DNA of 64,000 nucleotides from Streptomyces sp. ITFR-16 (GTDB lineage: Bacteria > Actinomycetota > Actinomycetes > Streptomycetales > Streptomycetaceae), in contig NZ_CP134609.1 in assembly GCF_031844705.1 (NCBI RefSeq), forward strand, positions 4,154,001 through 4,218,000. The letters are read 5' to 3'. The translations under genes were made by a program, and so were the position numbers. The notes under the pieces were generated by a model. The model saw nothing but the letters and a program-made list of their open reading frames with translations. It searched no databases and was not told the origin of the DNA. Shown one piece after another: positions 34,782-43,564 of the stretch (the first letter of the stretch is position 1; every line of letters begins with the position of its first letter).

Positions 34782-35585
34782 GTGCCCGTGCCACCCCCGC
34801 GCGTCCCGCTGCGCCCGCCGTACGTCGTCTGCGCCCTCCTCCTGCTCGTGCTGCTGGCCGGGTGCGGGGAGGGCGGCATCGCCGGTTCGGGGGCCGGCCG
34901 TGTCACCACGAAGGGCGGCGGCGCCACCGGCGTGCCGGGCCCGCCCGGGGCCGCCGCCGCGCCGGCCACCCCGCCGCCGCCCGCGCCGCCCCGGGAGATC
35001 CCGGGGCTGGGTCCGGGGACCAGGGCGGCGATCCCGCCCGGCGCCCGGCAGGCGTTCGTGGTCACCGGTGAGTCGGCCGACTCCAACCGGTCGACGGCCG
35101 TCCTCTAAACCCGGGACGGCCCCACCGGGGACTGGCGGCCCGCCCTCGCGCCCTGGCCCGCCCACAACGCGCTGAACGGCTGGACCCAGGAGCACTGGGT
35201 GGGCGATCTGCGCTCACCCGTCGGGGTCTTCACGCTGACCGCGGCGGGCGGCCGCCTCGACCCTCCGGCCACGGCCTTCCCGTACGACCAGAGCCCGGAC
35301 TTCGCCGTGACGGGCGAGGGCTTCCACGGTGAGCCGCTGGAGGGCTCCTTCGACTACGTCATCGCGATCGACTACAACCGCCTCCCCGGCACCTCCCCGC
35401 TGGACCACACCCGCCCCCTCGGCGAGGAGCGCGGCGGCGGCATCTGGATCCACGTGGACCACGGCGGCCCCACCCAGGGCTGTGTCTCGGTCACCGAGGA
35501 CCGGATGGAGCAGTTGCTGACCCTGCTCGATCCGGCCCAGGAGCCCGTCATCGTGATGGGCGACGCCGCGTATCTGAGCCGCTGA
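34782..35585 (+). pseudogene. L,D-transpeptidase-family lipoprotein gene interrupted by an in-frame TAA
   Basis: Two same-frame halves separated by TAA at 35106-35108 with no frameshift. First half: GTG start after GAGGAG, lipoprotein signal (VVCALLLLVLLAGC), Gly/Pro/Ala-rich linker, and the beginning of the YkuD-like domain (ARQAFVVTGESADSNRSTAVL). Second half continues at once with TRDGPTGDWRPALAPWPAHNA, GDLRSPVGVFTL and the active-site region IWIHVDHGGPTQGCVSV, with catalytic Cys and His kept. Homologues normally have an aromatic residue where TAA occurs (a one-base change from TAC or TAT). The product would cross-link peptidoglycan. The rest of the reading frame is intact, so inactivation is recent, or the base is a sequence error. 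Confidence 0.85.
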
Positions 35586-35600
35586 GGACCGGGCACGGCG

Positions 35601-35636
35601 AAGGGGCCGGAACCCGTCCTGCGGTTCCGGCCCCTT
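35601..35636. terminator. Bidirectional terminator hairpin
   Basis: Perfect 14-bp stem (AAGGGGCCGGAACC and complement) with an 8-base loop between the L,D-transpeptidase pseudogene and convergent metG. Confidence 0.88.
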
Positions 35637-35651
35637 CCCGTACCTCTCGCG

Positions 35652-37265
35652 TTACGCGGGCTTCTCCTCCAGGCGCGGGAACAGCACCGCGCCCTTCGTC
35701 ACCGTCGCGCCCGCCGGCAGCCGCCCCCAGTCGGCGGCCTCCTGCACGAGCTGGCCGGACAGCGCGCCCAGCGACTCCTCGGCGCCCAGCGACTCCCACA
35801 GCTTCTGCGAGGTCTCCGGCATCACCGGGTTCAGCAGGACCGCGACCCCGCGCAGCGCCTCGGCGGCCGTGTACAGGATCGTCGCGAGACGGGCCCGGCC
35901 CTCCGGCGACTCGTCCTTGGCGACCTTCCACGGCTCCTGCTCCGTGATGTAGCCGTTGACCTGCTTCACGAAGTCGAAGATCGCCAGGATGCCCGCCTGG
36001 AAGTCCAGCTCCTCGCCGATCTTCAGATCGGCCTCGGCGACGGCCTCGGCAAGACCCGCGCGGACCGCGTCCTCCGCCTCGCCCGACGCCGTGGCCCCGG
36101 GCAGCGCGCCGCCGTAGTACTTGCCGACCATCGCCGCCAGCCGCGAGGCCAGGTTGCCGTAGTCGTTGGCCAGCTCGGAGGTGTAGCGGGCGGTGAAGTC
36201 CTCCCAGGAGAACGAGCCGTCGCTGCCGAAGGCGATCGCCCGCAGGAAGTACCAGCGGTAGGCGTCCACGCCGAAGTGCGAGGTCAGGTCCTGCGGCTTG
36301 ATGCCCGTCAGGTTCGACTTCGACATCTTCTCGCCGCCGACCATCAGCCAGCCGTTGGCCGCGACCTTGCCCGGCAGCGGCAGGCCCTGGGCCATCAGCA
36401 TCGCGGGCCAGATCACCGCGTGGAAGCGCAGGATGTCCTTGCCGACCAGATGCACGTCCGCCGGGAACGTGCCGTCGAACTTCTCCTGGTTGGCGCCGTA
36501 GCCGACCGCGGTGGCGTAGTTGAGCAGGGCGTCGACCCATACGTAGATGACGTGCTTGTCGTCCCACGGCACCGGGACGCCCCAGTCGAACGTGGAGCGG
36601 GAGATCGACAGGTCCTGGAGCCCCTGCTTCACGAAGTTAAGGACCTCGTTGCGGGCCGACTCGGGCTGGATGAAGCCGGGGTTGGCCGCGTAGAACTCCA
36701 GCAGCTTCGGGCCGTAGTCGCTCAGCTTGAAGAAGTAGTTCTCCTCCTTGAGGATCTCCACCGGCTTCTTGTGGACGGCGCACAGCTTCACGCCGTCCTC
36801 GTCCTCGATGAGGTCGCCGGGGAGCTTGTACTCCTCGCAGCCCACGCAGTACGGGCCCTCGTAGCCGCCCTTGTAGATCTCGCCCTTGTCGTACAGGTCC
36901 TGCACGAACTCCTGCACACGGTCGGTGTGCCGCTTCTCCGTCGTACGGATGAAGTCGTCGTTGGCGATGTTCAGGTGCTCCCAGAGGGGCTTCCAGGCCT
37001 CCTCCACGAGCTTGTCGCACCACGCCTGGGGTGTGACGTCGTTCGCCTCGGCCGTGCGCATGATCTTCTGACCGTGCTCGTCCGTGCCGGTGAGGTACCA
37101 CACCTTCTCGCCGCGCTGGCGGTGCCAGCGCGTGAGCACGTCGCCTGCGACGGTCGTGTAGGCGTGGCCCAGGTGAGGAGCGTCGTTGACGTAATAGATG
37201 GGGGTCGACACGTAGAAACTCTTCATGCCGTCGCCCCCCTGCTTCTCGGATCCAGTGGCCGCCAT
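35652..37265 (-). CDS. metG: Methionyl-tRNA synthetase
   Basis: Class I aminoacyl-tRNA synthetase charging tRNA-Met. 537 residues. The HIGH-type motif appears as APHLGHAYTTVAGDVL, the zinc-knuckle insertion with Cys (YCVGCEEYKLPGDL, KLCAVHKKP) is partly kept, and KMSKS is in VGGEKMSKSNLTG; the anticodon-binding helical domain follows. There is no C-terminal tRNA-binding (EMAP-like) domain, as in other actinobacterial short forms. ATG encoding MAATGSEKQG is chosen because this N-terminal tail is usual in Streptomyces; ATG at MKSFYV is the alternative. Divergent from the two-component system. Confidence 0.96.
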   Translation of the reverse strand: MAATGSEKQGGDGMKSFYVSTPIYYVNDAPHLGHAYTTVAGDVLTRWHRQRGEKVWYLTGTDEHGQKIMRTAEANDVTPQAWCDKLVEEAWKPLWEHLNIANDDFIRTTEKRHTDRVQEFVQDLYDKGEIYKGGYEGPYCVGCEEYKLPGDLIEDEDGVKLCAVHKKPVEILKEENYFFKLSDYGPKLLEFYAANPGFIQPESARNEVLNFVKQGLQDLSISRSTFDWGVPVPWDDKHVIYVWVDALLNYATAVGYGANQEKFDGTFPADVHLVGKDILRFHAVIWPAMLMAQGLPLPGKVAANGWLMVGGEKMSKSNLTGIKPQDLTSHFGVDAYRWYFLRAIAFGSDGSFSWEDFTARYTSELANDYGNLASRLAAMVGKYYGGALPGATASGEAEDAVRAGLAEAVAEADLKIGEELDFQAGILAIFDFVKQVNGYITEQEPWKVAKDESPEGRARLATILYTAAEALRGVAVLLNPVMPETSQKLWESLGAEESLGALSGQLVQEAADWGRLPAGATVTKGAVLFPRLEEKPA

Positions 37266-37414
37266 GGTCGAAATCCTAACGGCCCCCGGAGGGCCCGTTC
37301 GCACCGGTGAGCGCGGGCCGGGGGCGCGGAGAGCTTTGCGAAACATCCCTTCCGGTAACAAAGACGCATCCTGGGAGGGAGTGGACGCGCATGCACGAGG
37401 CAGGGGACATCACG

Positions 37415-38068
37415 ATGCGGGTACTGGTCGCCGAGGACGAGGAGATCCTGGCGGAGCTGGTCGCCACCGGGCTGCGGCGGGCCGGGTTCGCCGTCGACAC
37501 GGTGTACAGCGGTGATGCCGCCCAGGCCTATCTGGGGCTGCACGACTACGACGTCGTCGTCCTGGACCGCGACCTGCCCCGGGTGCACGGCGACGACGTG
37601 GCGCGCGGTCTGGTCGCCTCCGGCTCCCGCACCAGGATCCTCATGCTGACCGCCGCCGGGTCCATGGAGGACCGGGTCTCCGGCCTCGACCTGGGCGCGG
37701 ACGACTATCTGAGCAAGCCCTTCGAATTCCCCGAACTGGTCTCGCGGGTCCGCGCCCTGCGGCGGCGCAGCGCCCGTCCCGTACCCCCGCAGCTGGTGCG
37801 GTACGGCATCCGGCTCGACACCGTGCGCCGTACCGCGACCCGGGACGGGCGCGAGCTGGACCTCTCGCCCAAGGAGTTCACCGTGCTCCAGCTGCTGCTG
37901 GAGGCCGACGGCGGGACGGTCAGCGCGGAGGAGCTGCTGGAGCGGGCCTGGGACGCCAACGCCGATCCCTTCACCGGAGCCGTCCGGGTCTGCATGAGCA
38001 AGCTGCGCGGGAAACTCGGTGAACCGGCCCTGATCCGCACCGTGCAGGGCGTGGGGTACGCGCTGTGA
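37415..38068 (+). CDS. OmpR/PhoB-type response regulator
   Basis: A 217-residue regulator: receiver domain (1-120) with acidic pair (VAEDEEILAEL), phosphorylated Asp in VVVLDRDLPRVHG, Thr/Lys in MLTAAG and YLSKPFEFPEL; winged-helix DNA-binding domain (about 130-217, LDLSPKEFTVLQLLLEADGGTVSAEELLERAW, RTVQGVGYAL). ATG MRVLVAEDEE is the canonical start; an in-frame ATG at 37391 has a stronger GGGAGGGAG site and would add eight residues. The kinase gene follows with a GTGA overlap, so both form a two-component pair. Its signal is not deducible. Confidence 0.92.
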   Translation: MRVLVAEDEEILAELVATGLRRAGFAVDTVYSGDAAQAYLGLHDYDVVVLDRDLPRVHGDDVARGLVASGSRTRILMLTAAGSMEDRVSGLDLGADDYLSKPFEFPELVSRVRALRRRSARPVPPQLVRYGIRLDTVRRTATRDGRELDLSPKEFTVLQLLLEADGGTVSAEELLERAWDANADPFTGAVRVCMSKLRGKLGEPALIRTVQGVGYAL

Positions 38069-39276
38069 AGAGGCCGGCCCGGCTGCCGCACTCCACGATC
38101 AGGACCCGGATCGCCCTCGTCTACGGCGGGGTGTTCCTGGTGCTCGGTACGGCCCTGCTCGCCACCGTCAACCTGGCCTCCCGGGCCGGTACGGACTCGC
38201 AGGCGCGCGCCATCGCCGCCACCGCCGTGGTGGCCCAGCCCGGCTATGTGGTCAACGGCCCGCTCGTCACGCGCCACCGGCTCGGGCCGCCGACCGTGTA
38301 CGACCTCACCGACCATGTCAGCGACGCGGCGGGCCACCAGCTGCTCATCTGGTCGGCGGCCGCGCTGCTCGTGATGACGGCCTTCGCGGTCGGTGTCGGC
38401 TGGTGGACGGCGGGGCGGGTGCTGCGTCCTGTCCACATCATGACGGCCAAGGCGCGCCGGCTCTCCGAGCACACGCTGCACGAACGGATCGCCTCCTCCG
38501 GTCCCGACGACGAGCTCAAGGAGCTGGGCGACACGCTCGACGCGCTGCTCGCCCGGCTGGAGAAGGCCTTCGACAGCCAGCGGCGGTTCATCGCCAACGC
38601 CTCGCACGAGCTGCGGACCCCGCTGGCGACCCAGCGGGCGGCGATCCAGGTCGGGCTGGACGATCCGACACCGGACGATCTCGTACGGACGCGGCAGACG
38701 CTCCTGGACAACAACCGGCGCAGCGAACGGCTCATCGAGGGGCTGCTGGTGCTGGCGCGCAGCGAGCGCGGGCTTGCCACGGGCGAGCAGGAGGACGTGG
38801 ACCTGGCCCATGTGGTGGCGGAGGAGGCGGCCCGTCACCCGGGGGTGCGGCTGGACACCACGCACTGCCGGATGCTCGGGAACCGGCTGCTGCTGGCCCG
38901 GCTGGTGGCCAATCTGCTGGCCAACGCGGTGACGTACAACGTGCCGGGCGGGCGGGTGGAGGTGTCGCTGACGGCGGCCGGCGGCGGGGCGCTGCTGGAG
39001 GTGCGCAACACCGGTCCGGTGGTGGAAGCGGCGGACATACCGGGCCTGTTCGAGCCGTTCCGCCGGGGCGAGGGGCGGGACCGGATGGGGCCCGGCTCGG
39101 GTCTCGGCCTGTCGATCGTGCGGTCCATCGCGCTGGCGCACGGGGGTACGGTCACGGCGGTGCCGGGCCCGGAGGGCGGGCTCGCCGTGACCGTACGCCT
39201 GCCGGCCGGTCAGGCGCCGACGGCCGTTCCGCGGTCGGCGGCCCAGGCGGGCAGCGCGGCGAGCACCTCGCGGTAG
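38065..39276 (+). CDS. Sensor histidine kinase
   Basis: Membrane kinase of 403 residues, partner of the preceding regulator. Two membrane helices (TRIALVYGGVFLVLGTALLA and LLIWSAAALLVMTAFAVGVGWW) enclose a short extracytoplasmic loop of about 60 residues, then HAMP-like region, dimerisation box with phospho-accepting His in RRFIANASHELRTPL, and ATPase domain with N box (LVANLLANAVTYN) and G boxes (GPGSGLGLSIVRSIALAHGG). The GTG start overlaps the regulator stop. The last 67 bases overlap the convergent VWA gene, which may allow antisense interference. Confidence 0.92.
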   Translation: MKRPARLPHSTIRTRIALVYGGVFLVLGTALLATVNLASRAGTDSQARAIAATAVVAQPGYVVNGPLVTRHRLGPPTVYDLTDHVSDAAGHQLLIWSAAALLVMTAFAVGVGWWTAGRVLRPVHIMTAKARRLSEHTLHERIASSGPDDELKELGDTLDALLARLEKAFDSQRRFIANASHELRTPLATQRAAIQVGLDDPTPDDLVRTRQTLLDNNRRSERLIEGLLVLARSERGLATGEQEDVDLAHVVAEEAARHPGVRLDTTHCRMLGNRLLLARLVANLLANAVTYNVPGGRVEVSLTAAGGGALLEVRNTGPVVEAADIPGLFEPFRRGEGRDRMGPGSGLGLSIVRSIALAHGGTVTAVPGPEGGLAVTVRLPAGQAPTAVPRSAAQAGSAASTSR

Positions 39277-40637
39277 AACGCGGCGTCCGCGATCTCGCGG
39301 GGGGCCGGGCCCGCGTGGAAGAAGCCGGCGTTCGGGGCGTCCAGCTTCCGCAGGAAGTCGAAGCCCTTCGCGTCCTCGTCGCCGAACGCGACGAACTGGA
39401 AGAACAGCGGCAGCCGTGCGGCCTCGGCCAGTGCCTGGCGGGCGGCCTGCTTGGCGTCCGGCGGACCGTCCGTCTGGAAGACGACCAGCGCGGGGCCGGT
39501 GGCCTCGGACTTCTCGTAGTGCGCGACGACCTCCTCGACGGCGCGGTGGTAGTGCGTCCGGCCGAGCCGGCCCAGGCCCGCGTGCAGGGTGTCGATGCGG
39601 CCCTCGTGACCGTCCAGCTCCACCGTGCCGGTGCCGTCGATGTCGGTCGAGAAGAACACGACCTGGACGGTGGCGCTCTCGTCGAGGTGCGCGGCGAGGG
39701 CGAGGGTGCGGTCGCCCAGGTGCTGGGCGCTGCCGTCCTTGTAGAACGGGCGCATGGAGCCGGAGCGGTCCAGGACCAGGTAGACGGTGGCGCGCAGCCC
39801 GGTCAGCCCGTGTGCCTTCAGCGCGGTCTGGGCGGCCTTGTACGGGCCGACGAGCTCGGGCGCCCGCGCCTTGACCTTGGCGAGCGTCGTGGCGGGCTTC
39901 CCGGCGGGCGCGGCGGCCGCCCCGGCGGTCGGCACGGCTTCCGGTTCGGGCTCCGGTTCCGCGACGGGCTCCGCCACGGGGGCCTCCGGCGCGGCGACGG
40001 GCGCGGCCACCGCGAGCGGTTCCGCGACCGGCTCCGGCTCGGGGTCCATGTCGATGGTGATCGGCTCGGGCTCGGCCGCCGTGACGGGCGCCTCGGCGGC
40101 GACGGGCTCGGGGGCCACGATCTCGGCCGCCGCGACGGGCTCCGGCTCGGCGACCGGCTCCACGACGGGTTCCGCTTCCGCGACGGGCTCGGCGACGGTC
40201 TCCGCGACCGGCTCCGGCGCTGCGACCGGCTCGGCGACCGTTTCCGTGACCGGTTCCGGCGTGGCGACCGGTTCGGCGGCCACCGGCTCCGGGTCCGCGG
40301 CCTTCGTGCGGGGGCCGGAGCCCTGGGCCGGGACGGTGGGGGCGGTCCTGGGGGCGGGCGCGGCGGCCTTGTCGAAGGCCGCGGCCACCAGGTCGGCGGC
40401 GGCCGAACCGTCGCCGTCCGTCGTGGACGTCGCGGTCCGGGACGCGGTGGACGCGGCCGTGGCCGTGGCCTTGGCGGGCTCGGGCGCCGGCTCGTTCTCC
40501 GCGATCGGCTCGTCCACCGCCACCGACTCCGACTCCGTGGCCCGGGTGCCCTGGGGCGGGACCGTGGCCGTGGCCGGCTCGTCCTGTTCCGTGCGGTCAC
40601 GGCCGAACACCTTGCGCAGCAAGCTCCGAATGCCCAT
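39210..40637 (-). CDS. VWA-domain protein (TerF-like) with long acidic repeat linker
   Basis: A 475-residue cytoplasmic protein. The N-terminus (MGIRSLLRKVFGRDR) is a basic amphipathic helix; residues about 20-245 are low-complexity, rich in Ala, Glu, Pro and Val (EPVAEPVA type); the C-terminal VWA domain (about 270-465) has the metal-ion site DRSGSM, then HYHRAVEEVVAHY and FQTDGPPDAKQAA, as in the TerF/TerY-like proteins of tellurite-resistance gene sets. No other ter genes are adjacent. The ATG is clear. The 3' end overlaps the kinase gene. Role unknown; metal-dependent protein binding is the usual VWA function. Confidence 0.85.
   Translation of the reverse strand: MGIRSLLRKVFGRDRTEQDEPATATVPPQGTRATESESVAVDEPIAENEPAPEPAKATATAASTASRTATSTTDGDGSAAADLVAAAFDKAAAPAPRTAPTVPAQGSGPRTKAADPEPVAAEPVATPEPVTETVAEPVAAPEPVAETVAEPVAEAEPVVEPVAEPEPVAAAEIVAPEPVAAEAPVTAAEPEPITIDMDPEPEPVAEPLAVAAPVAAPEAPVAEPVAEPEPEPEAVPTAGAAAAPAGKPATTLAKVKARAPELVGPYKAAQTALKAHGLTGLRATVYLVLDRSGSMRPFYKDGSAQHLGDRTLALAAHLDESATVQVVFFSTDIDGTGTVELDGHEGRIDTLHAGLGRLGRTHYHRAVEEVVAHYEKSEATGPALVVFQTDGPPDAKQAARQALAEAARLPLFFQFVAFGDEDAKGFDFLRKLDAPNAGFFHAGPAPREIADAAFYREVLAALPAWAADRGTAVGA
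39932..40283 (-). repeat. Coding repeat: Glu-Pro-Val-Ala units in the VWA protein
   Basis: About 115 codons of imperfect tandem EPVAEPVAEPE/TVAEPVAAPEP units. The DNA shows a repeated GCGACCGGCTCCGG-like word, so length variation between strains is likely. Confidence 0.75.
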
Positions 40638-40872
40638 GGGCGAGGCCTTTCGCGTGAGTTGGGTGCGATGAATGTCCGTACTGCGGGAATTGATCCCTGG
40701 CCAGGGCGGATACGTAAGGTTAGCGGCCGGATCCGGCCCTTCGGCGGCACGGCCCGCCTGTGGGACAACTGAGCCGCAACCGAGCCCGGACCGAGTCCTG
40801 GACCTGCGCGGTGGCCGAGGAATGCCCGGTCCCCACCTCCTCCGCGACACCGCCGAGTTGGCCGGCACGCCC

Positions 40873-40878
40873 TAGAGT
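40873..40878 (+). promoter_or_regulatory. -10 box TAGAGT for a leaderless transcript
   Basis: TAGAGT ends 7 bases before the ATG of the S4 protein gene, and no ribosome site lies between, as in leaderless Streptomyces messages. The box overlaps the word CACGCCCTAG, also the outer edge of the palindromic elements. Confidence 0.45.
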
Positions 40879-40885
40879 CGGACCC

Positions 40886-41293
40886 ATGGTTTCCGGTGAG
40901 GCTCCTCAGGCGGCGGGCAGCGTGCGGGTCGATGTCTGGATCTGGTCGGTCCGGCTCACGAAGACGCGGGCGCAGGCCGCTGCCGCCTGCCGTGCGGGAC
41001 ATGTGAAGGTCGCGGGCGAGCGCGCCAAGCCCGCGCAGGCGTTGCGCGTCGGCGACGAGGTACGGCTGCGGCACGCGGGCCGGGACCGGGTCGTCGTCGT
41101 GTCGAAGATCGTGAAGAAGCGGGTCGGGCCGCCGGTGGCGGCGGAGTGCTTCATCGACAACAGCCCGCCCCCGCCGCCGCGCGAGGCCGCGATCCAGGTT
41201 CCGGTACGGGACCGGGGCGCGGGCCGTCCGACCAAGCGGGACCGGCGCGAGATGGACCGGCTGCGGGGTCTGGGGCCCGGCCCCGAGGAGTGA
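40886..41293 (+). CDS. S4-domain RNA-binding protein (Hsp15-like)
   Basis: A 135-residue protein with an N-terminal S4 domain (about 13-75: VRVDVWIWSVRLTKTRAQAAAACRAGHVKVAGERAKPAQALRVGDEV split over two helices and a hairpin) and a basic C-terminal tail (GRPTKRDRREMDRLRGL). This matches Hsp15/YrfH, which binds free 50S subunits carrying nascent chains during heat stress and helps recycle stalled ribosomes. The ATG follows a leaderless-type promoter. It converges on the FUSC transporter gene, 10 bases apart. Confidence 0.88.
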   Translation: MVSGEAPQAAGSVRVDVWIWSVRLTKTRAQAAAACRAGHVKVAGERAKPAQALRVGDEVRLRHAGRDRVVVVSKIVKKRVGPPVAAECFIDNSPPPPPREAAIQVPVRDRGAGRPTKRDRREMDRLRGLGPGPEE

Positions 41294-41303
41294 CGGCGGG
41301 GCG

Positions 41304-43268
41304 TCACGGCGAGGGCGAGGCGATGGCCCGGGCGGCGGCCACCTCCTGACGGAGCGGGGCCAGTACACCGTCCTCGTCGCCCGGGAGTTCGGCGCGTACC
41401 TCGACCAGCACCTCGCTCGCCCGCAGGCCGTCCGCGAGTTCGCGCAGCTGCCGGCTGACCGCGGCCACCTCGGCCGGTTCCGGTTCGGGTGCCCCGTGGT
41501 TGACGCGTACCCGGGCCGCCGTCGTGGCGTCCACGATGCGCTCCACCGCGACGACCAGCGGCCACCAGGCGGCGGCCCGGGTGCCGGTGGGCGGGGGTTC
41601 GGTCAGGGCGCGCTGGAACTCGGAGCGTACGGACGACAGATCGCGGTAGATGCGGCGCCTGGCCCGGACCCGTTCCGCCCGGTCGCCCTCGCCGCCCGGC
41701 TCGAACGCATACGCCACGTAGTCCGCGATGTCCGTCACCGCGTCGGCCAGCCGGTGTCCGATCCTGCTGTGCCAGCTCTCCGGCCACAGCAGATATCCGG
41801 CCACCAGCACGATCGCGCAGCCGATCAGGCTGTCCAGGAAGCGCGGCCAGACCAGGTGCACGCCCTGGTGGTTGAGCAGATCCGACAGCAGCAGGATGAC
41901 CGGGGTGATGGCGGCCGTCTGGAAGGCGTACCCCTTCGCCGTCAGCGCCGGGATCAGCGCGGCGAGCAGCACCATCACCGGCACGTCCCACCAGCCGAGG
42001 GGCACCTCCGCCAGCACCGGCGCCGCGATCACCAGTCCTGCGGCCGTGCCCACCGCGCGCAGCACGGCGCGGGAGAACACCGAGCCGAAGTCGGGCTTCA
42101 GGACGAAGGTGACGGTCAGCGCCACCCAGTAGGAGCGCGGGACGTCGATCAGCGAGGTCAGCGCCTGGGCCAGCCCGATGCAGAGCGCGAGGCGCAGCCC
42201 GTAGCGCCAGGAGGGGCCGGAGAACAGGACGTTGCGGGTGGCCCGCCGCACGCGTACCCGCAGCGCGGCGGGCCGGCCGAGCCGGTCGTCGACGTTGTAC
42301 GGGTCGGGGTCGGCCTTGTGCACGACGGCGGCGGCGTGGCGCAGGGCGCTGTCCACGGCACGGGTGGCGGGCGAGGCCGGTTCGGGGAGGCGGAGTGTGC
42401 CGCCGCCGGTGCGGGCCTCCGAGATGTCCTCGGCCAGGGCCCGGACCGCCGCCGGGATCTCCTCGGACAGCGGCCGGCGGCGCACATGCACGGCGGGCGC
42501 GGCCTCGACCAGCGGGATCACCACGTTGAGCTGGGAGAGCATCCGCACCATGGTGCCGCTGCGGCCGTGGTAGCGGGCGCGGCGGGCGAGGACCAGGTCG
42601 TAGGAGGTGTTGAGGGACTCGGTGACGGCCTGGCGCCTCTCCTCGTACGCCGGGGTGCCGGCGGCGGCGAGCAGATCGGCGACCGCGAGATAGGTGCGCG
42701 CGACCGCCACCCGCTCCGGCAGCTTCCCGCGCAACGGCCAGGCCAGCAGCGTCAGGACGAGGACGAACAGGCCGCCGACCGTCAGCAGCAGGGGCGCCAC
42801 CCACCAGGGGTCCGGCATCGGGAGCCCGGCGCCCACCACGGAGTTGAGCAGGAGCAGCAGGCCCGAAACGGAGGCGACGGCCCCGATGGTGGAGATCATC
42901 CCGGAGACGAGGCCGACGGCCGTGAGCACGGCGACGGCCGCCCAGCCGGTGCCGTACACCAGGGTGCCGAGCATGATGCCGAGCGCGCCGAACAGCTGCG
43001 GCACGGCGATGTTGAGGATGCGCATCCGGTACGCGTCGGCGGTGTCGCCGATCACACCGGAGAGCGCGCCCATCGAGGCCAGGGCCCCGTACACCGGCCG
43101 GTCGGCGGCGAAGCCGACGGCGAGCGGGGCGGCCAGGGCCACGGAGGCGCGGGCGACGGCCGCCCACGGGACGGGGGTGGGCTGCGGGCGCAGTCCGTAG
43201 CGCAGCCAGACCGGCGGCATGGACCGCCGTTGCGCCGCCGTGGTGACGGGTGTCTCGCCGCCGGTCAA
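41304..43268 (-). CDS. FUSC-family membrane protein (aromatic acid exporter-like)
   Basis: A 654-residue membrane protein with two hydrophobic blocks of about five helices each (about 35-185 and 360-500), separated by a soluble helical region, the layout of FUSC/YccS/AaeB proteins that export aromatic acids or toxic small molecules. The second block has the family segment RSYWVALTVTFVLKPDFGSVFSRAVLRAVGTAAG. A TTG start is proposed: GGGGAGGG lies just upstream, whereas the first in-frame ATG (MPPVWLRYGL) has none. It is followed closely downstream by the convergent S4 gene and preceded by DUF2630 on the same strand (22 bases). Confidence 0.85.
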   Translation of the reverse strand: MTGGETPVTTAAQRRSMPPVWLRYGLRPQPTPVPWAAVARASVALAAPLAVGFAADRPVYGALASMGALSGVIGDTADAYRMRILNIAVPQLFGALGIMLGTLVYGTGWAAVAVLTAVGLVSGMISTIGAVASVSGLLLLLNSVVGAGLPMPDPWWVAPLLLTVGGLFVLVLTLLAWPLRGKLPERVAVARTYLAVADLLAAAGTPAYEERRQAVTESLNTSYDLVLARRARYHGRSGTMVRMLSQLNVVIPLVEAAPAVHVRRRPLSEEIPAAVRALAEDISEARTGGGTLRLPEPASPATRAVDSALRHAAAVVHKADPDPYNVDDRLGRPAALRVRVRRATRNVLFSGPSWRYGLRLALCIGLAQALTSLIDVPRSYWVALTVTFVLKPDFGSVFSRAVLRAVGTAAGLVIAAPVLAEVPLGWWDVPVMVLLAALIPALTAKGYAFQTAAITPVILLLSDLLNHQGVHLVWPRFLDSLIGCAIVLVAGYLLWPESWHSRIGHRLADAVTDIADYVAYAFEPGGEGDRAERVRARRRIYRDLSSVRSEFQRALTEPPPTGTRAAAWWPLVVAVERIVDATTAARVRVNHGAPEPEPAEVAAVSRQLRELADGLRASEVLVEVRAELPGDEDGVLAPLRQEVAAARAIASPSP

Positions 43269-43290
43269 CGCGCCCTCCCCTGTTCGGCTG

Positions 43291-43554
43291 TCAGCCTCGG
43301 TAGCCCTCGACCTCGTCGGCCGGGCGGACCCGGGCCCGCGAGGGGTCCTCGCCGAACTCGCTCAGCGCGCGGCGCTGCCGCAGCAGGTCCCAGCACTGGT
43401 CGAGCCGGACCTCCACCGTACGCAGTCGCGCCTTCTCGTCGGCGGTCAGGCCGGGTTCGCGGCCGCTGCGGTCGCGCAGGGCGCGTTCCTCCGCGACGAG
43501 TCCGTCGATCCCGCCGATGATGTCCCGTTCCTGGTCCCGCTCGTGGTCGTCCAT
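43291..43554 (-). CDS. DUF2630 family protein
   Basis: An 87-residue, highly charged protein, mostly one long helical hairpin: DIIGGIDGLVAEERALRDRSG, then EKARLRTVEVRLDQCWDLLRQRRAL. This matches DUF2630, a small actinobacterial family of unknown role. ATG is 10 bases from the stop of the upstream oxidoreductase gene on the same strand, and the FUSC gene follows after 22 bases, suggesting a three-gene operon. Confidence 0.85.
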   Translation of the reverse strand: MDDHERDQERDIIGGIDGLVAEERALRDRSGREPGLTADEKARLRTVEVRLDQCWDLLRQRRALSEFGEDPSRARVRPADEVEGYRG

Positions 43555-43564
43555 GGGATTCCTC

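Noticed and set aside
40866..40875. CACGCCCTAG as a further end of the palindromic element
   Set aside because: Only about 10 bases match; no inverted partner or internal element sequence lies upstream. It also reads as part of a good -10 region.
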